From Eurosta solidaginis (Eukaryota; Arthropoda; Insecta; Diptera; Tephritidae): DNA of 64,000 bases. Made by a program: the position numbers and the translations under genes. Positions 45,435-55,036 of the stretch are shown piece after piece (the first letter of the stretch is position 1; the number at the start of each line of letters is the position of its first letter). The notes beneath the pieces were generated by a model. It searched no databases. It was not told the origin of the DNA and was given only the letters and a program-made list of their open reading frames with translations. Location of the stretch: the NCBI RefSeq assembly GCF_040869045.1, contig NC_090321.1:77533183-77597182 (forward strand), written 5' to 3'.

Positions 45435-45585
45435 GGCTCTGATAAGGGCCGTTTTGCGTACGTATAATTGATTAGCAATTTTTTCTCTTTGTTGATTAGT
45501 GGTGGCCCTGATAAGGGCCGTTTTTCGTATACTTGTATAGCATATTTTTGCTCTTTGTAAAATTATGGTGGCCCTGAAAAGGATC
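45435..45585 (-). promoter_or_regulatory. Three tandem histone-type 3' stem-loops with downstream purine elements
   Basis: On the minus strand: GATCCTTTTCAGGGCC (45585-45570), GGCCCTTATCAGGGCC (45519-45504) and GGCCCTTATCAGAGCC (45450-45435). Each has 6-base arms around a UNNC loop (the second perfect, the others with one or two imperfect pairs), is preceded by AAAAC or AAAAAC and followed by ACCA or ACAA. About 15 nt on comes CAAAGAG or CCAAGAGA. That is the complete layout of a replication-dependent histone pre-mRNA end: SLBP-binding stem-loop and U7-type downstream element. Spacing is 66 and 69 bp. No histone coding lies nearby; the upstream minus-strand gene is an acidic non-histone protein. 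Confidence 0.8.
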
Positions 45586-45599
45586 GTTTTTCGTATCGT

Positions 45600-46815
45600 C
45601 AGGGTTGTGCTGAAATATAGATATAATTTTTATTTGATTTCTCTTCATGCTCCACTTTGAGCGTGGATATATATTGAGATACGAATTGCTCCGTCTTTGC
45701 TTTGGTAATGCCTTTAGCAATGAAACTTTCGGTTGCACTAATAAGACAGTGGACTTTATTACTTCACCGTTTTTGTAGCTGTTTGTGTTAGCCTTTGATA
45801 TTATATTCTCTTGATTACTTTCATCGTTGCTGCTGCTAACAACTTCTATTATTTTTTCTTTAACGCTAATTACCTGCACATCACTTTCATCAGACGAATC
45901 GATTTGGGTACGATATTCTTGTACTGGACTTGCTTGATATATAGTTGAAGTTAATTTTTCTTTATAGCCTTTTCAAATTGCATACTATACCGAGCAGAGC
46001 TGAGCGGTGAATCGGTAGTTGCGATCATTGGTTAAGCGGTTGTTTATTCGGTGTGCTAACTACAACGGGTTTTATAGGTTTTCCAGTTTGGTTTGTTTCT
46101 TCTACATCACTCGCAGCACTATTATCAATAAAGCTCCTACTACTTTCTGCATCACCAACCGAACTTCTACCAGTTGCTTCAGATGCAGATTGTTCCAAAA
46201 ATGCATTTTTATTTTTTTTCAACCTTCTTGGATTCATGTCTGCTATCAACACGCATTGTGCTTTGTTCTCGCACTGTAGTAACTTGACTTTTTCTGGAAC
46301 TTTCTTCTACCTCTGGACGTGCATCCGAGTATTATATTTCACTTGAATCTGATAGATCCGATGGCCTTATTCCTGTGATACTCATACGCGTACGCGGTGA
46401 AAGCGCCTGTCTGTCAGATTCGTCATCTTCCTCTTCATCAGAATTATCGGATGATCTTAAGCCCGTAATACTCATACGGGTGCGCGAAGATAAAGCGTGT
46501 TTGTCAGTTTCATCCTCACCTGACGTAGTAATAACTCGTCGATTTCTGTTTTCAGCACTATTGTGTTTGCGGACCACAAAGCTTTCATCCGAGCATGTAG
46601 CAACAACAAGAATTAATTTTATGTGTGTAATATATAAAATGAAAAGTTTTATTTACTTCATTGCCGGACTCTTCAATTACCAGCTCGCCACTCGGTAACT
46701 CTCCATCTGCAAAACAAAAGAATGCATAACCAACCACGTTTATTAACCGTACAATTTTCTTACCTGCACCAAAATAAAATAAACAAAAAAAGTAAACATA
46801 AACTAAGTTTGACAT
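45600..46815 (-). pseudogene. Captured fragment of an acidic Ser-rich nuclear-type protein gene
   Basis: Reads inward from the right end of the P-like element. Exon-like part 46706-46657 (DGELPSGELVIEESGNE) with CAG before and GTAAAT after; then 46577-46332 (SFVVRKHNSAENRNRRVITT.., with two near-repeats SSRTRMSITGLRSSDNSDEE and SPRTRMSITGIRPSDLSD). 46252-46025 (FLEQSASEATGRSSVGDAES) and 45960-45600 (SSDESDVQVISVKEKIIEVV) follow after stops or frameshifts. Low complexity with acidic serine clusters and basic patches suggests a nuclear regulatory or chromatin protein N-terminus. I cannot name the gene. Intron traces again point to DNA-level capture. Confidence 0.55.
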
Positions 46816-46895
46816 TTTATGATCAGCTTCGAATGAAAAAACATGTAAAATGCAACTCTGATGCTTTTACCTGGTTATTGTACCATGATACGAAC

Positions 46896-47570
46896 GGACG
46901 CACCGTTGTATTCAAAAATAAAAAAAATTATAATATTTAATGTGGACGCACTGCACTTAATAAAAATTGTAAATTTTTTTGTATACATATATGAAAAAAA
47001 ACCCGTAGGAAAAATTTTATTAATAAATACATATATCATATACTTATTTTTTTCTTCTTCACTGCTGCTATGATGATGATGCCGCTGTTGTTAATGCTGC
47101 TGCTAGCCTTGTTGTAGCAATGCTAGCCTTCGCTGCCGACGGTGATTGCTGCTACTGGGCTTTGCTGTTGATGGCGTTCGTTGCTGCTGACGTTCGCTGC
47201 CGATGGCGGTGGTACAGTTTACGATCCTGTTATCTGAGTGGCGTGGGTTTTGAATGCCGCTATTTAATTGGCGTGAATTTTTATATGCCGATATTATGTA
47301 TATTATAATTAAATGATTTATGTTATCTTTTGATCTTTTTAATTTAAAACTTTGTAGTTCGTAGAATTTAGTTCTTTATGTTATTTCCGTAGTGTTTAGT
47401 TTTTAGATAATTTGTTGTATTAGGAAATAGTATTTTGTAGATTTTTGTTATTTCGCATTTTAAAATTGTATATTTTTATTATTTCCGCATTTTCAGTTTT
47501 TAGAAAATTGTTGTATTAAGTTTAATAATTTTCCACACCGCACGCACTCACTCACCTGTACCACCAAAGA
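46896..47570. other. Retrotransposon leader, 5' part
   Basis: Starts GGACGCACCGTTGTATTC, a unit shared with 32274 and 32940, and runs through (GCT/GCC)-rich words at 47060-47210 to the primer site. No coding is supported. Confidence 0.5.
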
Positions 47571-47585
47571 CCATCACGGTCGCCA
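47571..47585 (-). promoter_or_regulatory. Primer-binding site, tRNA-Arg type
   Basis: TGGCGACCGTGATGG on the minus strand, directly after the ...TTTACA end of the 5' LTR. 412 and mdg1 elements are known to use a tRNA-Arg-type site beginning TGGCGACCG. Confidence 0.75.
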
Positions 47586-47970
47586 TGTAAACTAACCATA
47601 TAGGTTAGGTTGCTCTCACCTGCCCAAACATCCATCTTGGAGGGCACCGCCTCCAAACGGTTGCCCTTTTGTCAATTAAAATGTTCGGCGTGGGGTTTCT
47701 GCACCACGCATTCATCCAGAAAAACAAAGCTTGTGTTTTACTTTTTAAACAGTCACTTTTATTCAGGAAAACTAACTGAAGCACGTCCGTCTGCTTCTTG
47801 TGCAAAATTTTATTGTTGAGTTATGTACATCATTTTTTATGTAAGTGATGTGGGCCGCAGTTGTATTTGACATGCGCGTTGCCACCTGTACGCGCCTGTC
47901 AAATACAACTTAAGACCCAACCACATAGAATACCTTATTATATTTTTGTGTAAGGCTTATGTTCCTTATA
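47586..47970 (-). repeat. 5' LTR of the 412-like element
   Basis: 385 bp, partner of 26562-26944 with about a dozen differences by eye, such as CCACCTTGGGGGGCGCC against CCATCTTGGAGGGCACC. It is followed by TSD AACG. Confidence 0.88.
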
Positions 47971-47984
47971 AACGCATCGATTTT

Positions 47985-48460
47985 GCTGGTAATATTCTAG
48001 GACAGGGGTCGAATGCTAATAAACGACCAAAAATGTCCCTGATATGGTCGTCAAGCCTAAAGATTACCCACTGGAAGAAGCTGCAGGCCTGCCAAAATAC
48101 TGCCCTCAGAACCACCACGGGTTGTCTCCTTATGCCCCCAGAACACCATCTACATAATGAGGCGAGAATACTCCCAATAAGGGAAAGAAATGAAATGCTA
48201 ACCAAACAGTTTCTGTTGAATACCCAGAAACCTGGGTCACCTCCGCAAGCACTATGAGGAAATACGGCACCTGAGAACACAGCCGTATGAAGCCAAAAAA
48301 CATAAGAAGGTCCTTGGTGAACTCCATAAACAGGCGTCGGACCTATATGTCAGGAATTGCCCGGTGAATCCAGTACTCAAAGAACAATACCCTAAACTTG
48401 CACACTCCCTATGTGTCAATAACCTGAAAGATTTCACTGATGCCAGAAATATTTGAAAAA
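47985..48460 (+). pseudogene. Jockey-clade LINE C-terminal fragment
   Basis: Frame 47946-48257 contains SLIWSSSLKITHWKKLQACQ, NTALRTTTGCLLMPPEHHLH and RNEMLTKQFLLNTQKPG, the same blocks as at 24740-24920. The sense continues past a stop with frames to about 48460 (RTIPX.. and CVNNLKDF words). The 412-like element inserted just left of it. Confidence 0.78.
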
Positions 48461-49324
48461 AAAAACGTTCAAAAAAGTAATCTTCCAAAAAGAGACTTTG
48501 ATCCTACCCCGGGTTTTGGAGCGACCCGGGGGTATTGTTCAGATTATTGGTACCGAGGTCAAAACGTGCCTTTTGAACACTCTCTTGACATTTTTGGACG
48601 TGTATTAATAGTCTACACCTCTTTTTAATATATTTCATGATGGGAAAAGTTATTCAACACAAAACAGAAGGACGGACAAGGTAGGAGGTATACTAATTTG
48701 GTGGAATATTAATTGAAGTTCTGGCTTTAGTCCTGATCCCTTAAACCTGAATTGTTTGAGCTGTGAGAAGATCCGTTTTGGAAACCTATCATTGAATTCG
48801 CCGCTGCGGCGAACTTTAGGCAGGGGCTCCGAAGCCAGATAGATCGTGTACACATCTGGCCAAGCCTACGCTGACAGTGAAGATACCAAGCGAGCTGCAT
48901 GTGCATGTTCTTACGAGCATAATATCTTCATTATATAGCTCACGTTGTTGCTTTAACGACAATGACAATCCCCAAATGCTTTGGGGGAATGTTGGGTGTT
49001 GATAGTCCTTTGCCGGGTATAGATTCGGTTCGTTCGATTAAGGTTCTAGCACGACCGTCTCACACGGTAGAAAATCATCTAATAGCCATTCACCTGGAAA
49101 TGATCATCATGGGCGGCTGACTTACAGATCAATGGGATCATTGTACAAACGTGTAATGTAACCATAATCCCCGTCCTGGGCTTTATTTGTTTGTATAGTC
49201 TTACATACATTTTTTCCTCTGAATAAAAAAGGAGTTTTGTAAAGTGACCACATTCTTATTTGTAAGGGCGTTCAAGATGGCGACGTTAGAGCGAGAAACT
49301 GCTTACATTCGTCACCTTCTATCA
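48461..49324. repeat. Unassigned flank with a minus-strand LINE 3' tail
   Basis: 48925-49170 on the minus strand has words of a LINE 3' untranslated region (GCCGGGTATAGA, GCACGACCGTCTC, CCCCAAATGCTTTGGGGG in the plus sense), as at 10563-10805. The rest, including GAGGTCAAAACGTGCC at 48557, is dispersed-repeat-like without ends. Confidence 0.4.
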
Positions 49325-49561
49325 TGACCTAACATGAGGGGTTAAACTCATACATTTTTTTTTAATTTTTGAAATTTGCCACTCTGCAAGTGGGCCAAAA
49401 AATACCAAAAATTTTTAAGACCGTGTTTTTATTTGAACATACCTATTCGACTTTTTAGTAGCCAAAAAGTTGTTAGTTTAGTTACAAAATTCAAACCCTC
49501 TCTTCCTTTTAATAATAAACTCGTTTTTTTTATTGTCTTGATTACTTGTTTTTTTTTTCAG
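49325..49561 (+). repeat. Cassette C upstream intron, duplicated block
   Basis: Partner of 23415-23689, starting CTAACATGAGGGGTTAAACT and ending in a long poly-T acceptor. It shows that exon and intron were copied as one unit. Confidence 0.8.
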
Positions 49562-49672
49562 ATACCCGTGCGATGTTTGTGGCAAACATTTTAAAACAAA
49601 ACGGGTCTTAAATATCCATAAACGAGATCATAGCGGCGTAAAGCCCCATAAATGTAATTTTTGTGAAATGCG
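49562..49672 (+). CDS. C2H2 zinc-finger cassette C, exon 1
   Basis: Phase-2 exon between poly-T-CAG and GGTAAGTT. Encodes YP, then finger 1 (C-DV-C-GKHFKTKRVLNI-H-KRD-H), SGVKPHK and the CNFC half of finger 2. It is shorter than the B exon by the KNIWDKKNYQF insert, and finger 1 keeps the normal His. The Val in the linker (SGVKP for SGEKP) is unusual. It joins exon 2 at 56886 after a 7.2-kb intron. Confidence 0.83.
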
Positions 49673-49865
49673 GTAAGTTATCATAAACAAGTAAAGAAGT
49701 CTAAGTTCGGGTGAAACCGAACATTACATACCCAGCTGTACACTTGAAATGCTATTGTTGTTTGTTTTGTGTGCTTAATAGTGTTACAAGCTTGCGCAAT
49801 GATACATATACATATAGTTCTTTTCGTTTGGTACAAAACTATTTTTCGCTAAGATTTAACTTATT

Positions 49866-50699
49866 CAGCCCAATGCTAAACAAAAATTCCGTGCGAGTAT
49901 TTTCCCTTCTCCTATTCCTCGTATTCTAAATAAAAATTCCTTGCGAGTTTTTTCATTGCTCCCTTTCTTCCTATGCTGAACAATGTTCGAAAAAGCGGAA
50001 ACCGGTTATGGGAGAAAATTAGGTATTATGAATGTGAGTGAGAGGGAGATTTCTCTGCCAATTCTTAGGAGTTTTTCAATTGTTAAATTAACGAAAATGC
50101 ATCAAAATAGTTAAAGTAAATTGGTTCTTTTAAGAAAGAAAACTATTTGTACATATATATGCTAAAATATGTACATTATACCACAATATTCTTTATTTAT
50201 GTCCAAAACTATATCATAAGCAACGGAAGAGCTCTTGGTATATTTGATGCAGCCATCCAGAAATTGTGCAAGGATTTTTTAAGAAGGATTAAATAGATTT
50301 TGGCATATGACGAAAGACGAATTCAACTCGACTTGGCCGCCAGAAAATTGCTTTGCTGAATGGAAGCAGGCAACTCCAGCGGATTTGTGTTATCCCGCCG
50401 CCTGCTTCTTATGTATGCTCCTCCGTTGATGCTGCTGTGGCACCAATTCATTACTATAGTCAATACCATATGAAATGCAATGTTGTGTATTGATCATATT
50501 TTATTTTTAAATTTTAAGCAAACTTTTCAATTTCTTAAACAAAAATAGAAATCAGCAACAAAATTTCAATTGGCAAAACAGCTGACTTCGAAAATTCGAA
50601 ATTCCTATTCCCCAATTATTCTTCTCCCTAAGAGAAAAGAATAGGAGGAATTTTTCCGCGAGAATAAAAAAATCCGCGAAAATATTTATAAGTGGTCTG
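49866..50699 (-). mobile_element. Family Y TIR transposon, copy 2 (TSD ATT)
   Basis: 834 bp, inverted relative to copy 1; ends CAGCCCAATGCTAAAC and, inverted, CAGACCACTTATAAAT, with ATT on each side (49863-49865, 50700-50702). Closing the gap restores the host element sequence ..CTTATTATTTTTGTC.., which is seen intact at about 51010 (CTTATTATTTTCGTCTACGA). This confirms both ends. Confidence 0.88.
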
Positions 50700-52360
50700 A
50701 TTATTTTTGTCTACGACCCTTTTTAAAGTTATTTACATAAAAGTGGGCGTGGTCCTTAACCAATTTTATCATTTTTACTAGAAATATTTCCTGCCATAAG
50801 GAAAATATGTGTACGAAATTTTGTTACGATATGTGCATTTTTCTTCGAGTTATGGCTCCCGAAACATTGAAAATTGCTTAGACAAAAAAGGGCCGTGCCA
50901 CACACATTTTCAAAAATGTTTGTGTTTTCCAATCTAATGTTATGATTCAATTTAGAAAGTAAAATTCTATTGATGCAAAAGCTCTTTTTCGCTTAGATAT
51001 AGCTTATTATTTTCGTCTACGACCCTTTTAAAAATCTTTTATATAAAAGTAGGCGTGGTCTATATAAATATTTCCTGCTATAGGGAAAATTTGTGTACCC
51101 AATTTTATTACGATCCGTTAATATTTCTTCGCGTTATGGCTCCCGAAACTTATAAAGTTGCTTAGTCATAAAAGGGGCGGTGTCACGCCCATTTTTTTAA
51201 ATTTGAAGTTTTTCCTATTTGTTGTTATAAATCCACTTGGGAAATGAAATACCATTGATGTAAAGCTCATTTTCGCTAAGATATAGCTTATTTTATTCGT
51301 ATACGACCCTTTTAAAAATCTTAATCGATTTCGTTAATTTTTATTCAAAGCATTCCTTATAGTAAAGGCAACCTCTCTTCCGAATTTTGTTACGATAGGT
51401 TTACCGATTTTTTATTTATGATTAATAATATTTGTAAAATTGATTTTATCACAAGTGGGCGGTGCCACGCCCATTTTAAAAATTTTTTACAAATTTTTAT
51501 CCAGAGTCTTATCAATATCAGTCCACACATCAGATTTCAACATTCTAGGTGCATTATTTACTAAATAATCATGTTTTTTGTGTGTTTCCAATCTATATAT
51601 GTATATAAAAATAAGTGCACATTTTTGGTGTTACTTTCCAGCGTCCCAAATTGTTGTTCCTACACACTTACTAACTTTTTACTCTGATAACTTAAGAATA
51701 AAAAAATTAAAAAAAAGTAATGAAGAAATGTATTTATGATGTGTTGTACTGATTCATCTACATCTGATCGAGTTTTCTTAAACAAGAGTATGAACAATGA
51801 ACATGGCTGCCATTTTGGCAATAGGGATTTTTCTGATACAATGGAAAGACATACACCACAAGACAACATATCTGTCACATCGTACTTTCGGTGTATATAG
51901 ACATTAGGTCTTTTTGTTATGAACTATGGAGAATCAACACGTGTGCTTAATATTTATGTAGTTTTCGATTCGTAATTGAGTATTTCTTCATTTTCAATTG
52001 AATTCATATCAATATTTATAATACATTGGGAATTCCTTCTGTAAGTATGTCGTATCGTTGAACAAAAACATAGTAGAAAATTGTGGCAATGGTGTATCAT
52101 GTTTTTCTCTTCAAATTTATTTTTTCAAATGTTCTTCGCTCCTTTTACAAAATACATTTAGTGATTTCAACTGCATCTAGTCGTGCGCACGTGTTTTATT
52201 GTGTTTTTCATAAAAAGTTTTGCACGGTTTGTATTTTCGTTTTGTCTTTTGTTTGCTTTTCTTAAATTAAATTGCTTGCGGTGAACATGGAGTTTTAGTG
52301 AATTTTTGCAAATATATTTTATCTGAGATGAAAATCGTGAGTTGGGTGAACGTTGCATAA

Positions 52361-54000
52361 TTGGCTCACATACAAAACGAGCGATTATTTGCGATCTCCA
52401 AAGATCAGAACAATGAATTGGTGAAATTATTCAAAACCGTTCTCGATCGTATGCCATCTGATAATCACAAAATCACAATGAGAGCGGATAAAACGCCTTT
52501 TAGTGAGCATGCCAGAAGATTTAATGTACCGACGATTGATGAAGTGGCAATTGTAATTGTTGGCGATCAGTTTCAATCTCGCGATATTGGTCTTCATCGT
52601 AGAAATGAACAATTACAGCGTGTTTCGGAGCTTCATCGCAGTTACGACGCATTACAATATCCAATTCTACATTGGAAAGGTGATGATGGTTCTCACATTA
52701 ATATACCACTGATAGATCCAAGAACCGGTAAATAATATACTAATTATATTAATCAGATATTAAATAAAAACTAAAATTTAAAATCGAATGAACATATTTT
52801 TTACAGGTCGAGATGTTCAAAAGAAAGTTAGTGCGATGAATTATTATTCTTATCGATTGATGATTAGTGCACAAGAACAAAACTACATTCTGACATGTGG
52901 TAAAATTTTTCACCAATACATTGTAGACATGTATGCAAAACTTGAAACTGAACGTCTCAATTTCATCCGATTCAATCAAGCCAAATTGCTATCTGAAGAA
53001 TACATACATTTGCAAGAGGCAATAGCGAATGTGAATGAAATCGGACGTCTGACGATATTACCAGCTTCTTATATTGGTAGCCCACGCCACATGCACGAAT
53101 ATGCACAATATGCTATATCATATGTTCGAAAATACTGCCGACCAGATCTTTTCATCACTTTTAAGTGTAATCCGATGTGGAACGATATAAAAAACAAATT
53201 GTTCGACGGTCATTCACCAACAGATCGACACGATGTTACAGCACGTGTATTCCGGCAAAAATTGAAGGCACTGATCGATTAAATTGTGAAATTAAGCGTT
53301 TCTGGAAAGGTACAATGTTGGATGTACTCGATTGAATGGCAAAAAAGAGGGTTGCCACACGCACATATATTGATATGGCTGGTACGTAAAATAACACCGA
53401 ACGATATTGATAGCGTCATATCAGCCGAAATACCAGGTCAAACCATCGATCCAGAATTATTTGAAGTGGTAACAAAAAACATGATTCACGGACCACGTGG
53501 TGAAATAAATATGAATTCACCATGTATGGTCGATGGGAAATGTTCAAAGCGGTATCCGAGAGCATTAATTTCCGTTACTATAACAGGCAATGACGGATAT
53601 CCATTGTATCGACGTCGGTCATTTGAAAATAATGGTAAAACGGCGATAATAAGAGTGCGCAATCAAGGCATCGAAGTTGACAATCGTTGGGTCGTGCCAT
53701 ATTCACCGATACTGTCAGAAGTTTTTCAGGCTCATATAAATGTTGAGTACTGTAACTCAGTAATGTCTCTCAAATACATTTGTAAATATGTGAATAAAGG
53801 AAGTAATATGGCTGTTTTTAGAGTAGATAGTGAAAAAAAAAATGATGAAATCACTTAATATCAAATGGGGCGATACATAAGCAGTAATAAAGCAGTTTGG
53901 CGCATCTTTTCGTTTCCTTTGCACGAAAGACATCCTGTTGTTGTCCATTTGGCAGTTCATCTGGAGAATGGTCAACGAGTTTATTTCACTACTGAGAATG
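52361..54000 (+). pseudogene. Helitron 1 N-terminal region and Rep/HUH endonuclease, with a 79-bp intron
   Basis: 52361-52727 encodes YDALQYPILHWKGDDGSHIN and similar Helitron N-terminal sequence. GT at 52728 and AG at 52806 bound a 79-bp intron that restores RTG-RDVQKKV in frame. Then RLNFIRFNQAKLL, GSPRHMHEYAQYAISYVR and DLFITFKCNPMWNDIK; a stop at 53280; WQKRGLPHAHILIWL (His-x-His metal site), MIHGPRGEINMNSPCMVDGK, YPLYRRRSFENNG, NVEYCNSVMSLKYICKYVNK (tyrosine motif YICKY). A stop follows at about 53858, and the sense goes on (WRIFSFPLHERHPVVVHLAV). The family nicks and joins DNA in rolling-circle transposition; this copy is broken. Confidence 0.88.
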
Positions 54001-54505
54001 TACAGCAGAGATCAGCACAATAACCAGCAACTACTTTAACTCCTTTTTTCAATTGTGTGAAATCGACACATTTGCCACAAATTTGATATATGTTGATATA
54101 CCGCAATATTACACCTAGAATGCATCATCGAAAAAATTTCAACGGCGTAAACAAGGAACACCAGTTGATGGTCATCCAGGTATTTTCCAAACAGATGCCT
54201 TGGTCAGGATGTATACGGTACATTCCAACAATGCTAAATGTTTCTATTTGCGAATGTTGTTGGTAAACGTTCGAGGACCAAAATCATTTCAGGATTTAAG
54301 AACAGTTCACGGTCATTTTTGTCAGACATATCGCGAAGCATGTAAGCTCTTGCATTTGTTAGAAGATGACACTCATTGGGACGCAACACTTCATGATGCA
54401 TCGATTTCATCTCATCCACAGCAAATACGAATGTTATTTTCGATTATAATATCAACATGCATGCCATCGAATCCAATTGAATAAAGATTACACGACTGAA
54501 GATAT

Positions 54506-55032
54506 TGTAACGAATTTACTGCAAATCCTCTTATTTGCAACCTTCTGCTAAGTTCGAATCTCTAAACTGTTGAATAAATAACTCCAATATTTAATAATGC
54601 AAAATGGCCTTTATTAAATAACTTCACAATAAATAACTATACTATTGCCCGACAGATTGCGTGCTTAATCAAAACTGATTATTGCGCCTCTACCGTTGTT
54701 GCCTTTTATACTCTCTGATTTCCTCGTTTGCATCTTCTAGGCGCTTCCATTTCCAGAATCTACTAGTTGGCCATCAGCTATCAAATTTCTCAGCTGTAAC
54801 TACAGATGCACTATTTTATAGCTTCTCTCATTGCATACTTTCGGGAGTATCTCAGATATATGAATGTGGTTGTGCGTTGCTTCTCCGCTGCGTGTACATA
54901 AATATGTGTAGACTTAATGATTGATTAATTTATGTAGATACATAATGATTGATTTATGGATGTGCATACAATCACTGCTTAGCATCGGCTTAGAGATGGC
55001 AGTACCCCTTAGTGTTGCTAATATTCGTAACA
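54506..55032 (-). mobile_element. Solo LTR, family X, minus orientation (TSD ATAT)
   Basis: Same family as 21207-21783, inverted; 527 bp, ends TGTAACGAAT..ATTCGTAACA on the plus strand, flanked by ATAT (54502-54505 and 55033-55036). It interrupts Helitron coding between DYTTEDI and LIRMRRRAMDPD. It has a TATA motif and AATAAA on the minus strand. Confidence 0.88.
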
Positions 55033-55036
55033 ATAT

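Larger units (their letters stand above)
33009..46887. mobile_element. 13.9-kb P-like TIR element carrying host gene fragments (TSD ATACGAAC)
   Basis: Left end CATGGTACAATTACCAGG and right end, inverted, CATGGTACAATAACCAGG match at 28 of the first 32 bases. Identical ATACGAAC octamers flank them (33001-33008, 46888-46895). An 8-bp duplication fits P or hAT; the CATG start and AATAAC resemble the canonical P end (CATGATGAAATAAC). The 10-mer AAAATGCAAC lies about 31-32 bp inside each end. No transposase is inside. Cargo: a decayed gamma-tubulin complex gene reading inward from the left, a decayed unknown gene reading inward from the right, and later insertions. Confidence 0.82.
26562..47970 (-). 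mobile_element. 412/mdg1-like Ty3/gypsy retrotransposon, expanded to 21.4 kb
   Basis: Minus-strand element with LTRs at 47586-47970 (5') and 26562-26944 (3'), flanked by AACG at 26558-26561 and 47971-47974. The primer site next to the 5' LTR is TGGCGACCGTGATGG on the minus strand (plus 47571-47585), matching a tRNA-Arg 3' end as in 412/mdg1. A purine tract abuts the 3' LTR. Gag lacks a CCHC knuckle and has an Arg/Asn/Gly-rich tail, also as in that group. The LTRs differ at roughly a dozen sites by eye. The long leader holds tandem repeats and a 13.9-kb P-like insertion; without that, the element would be about 7.5 kb. Confidence 0.88.
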
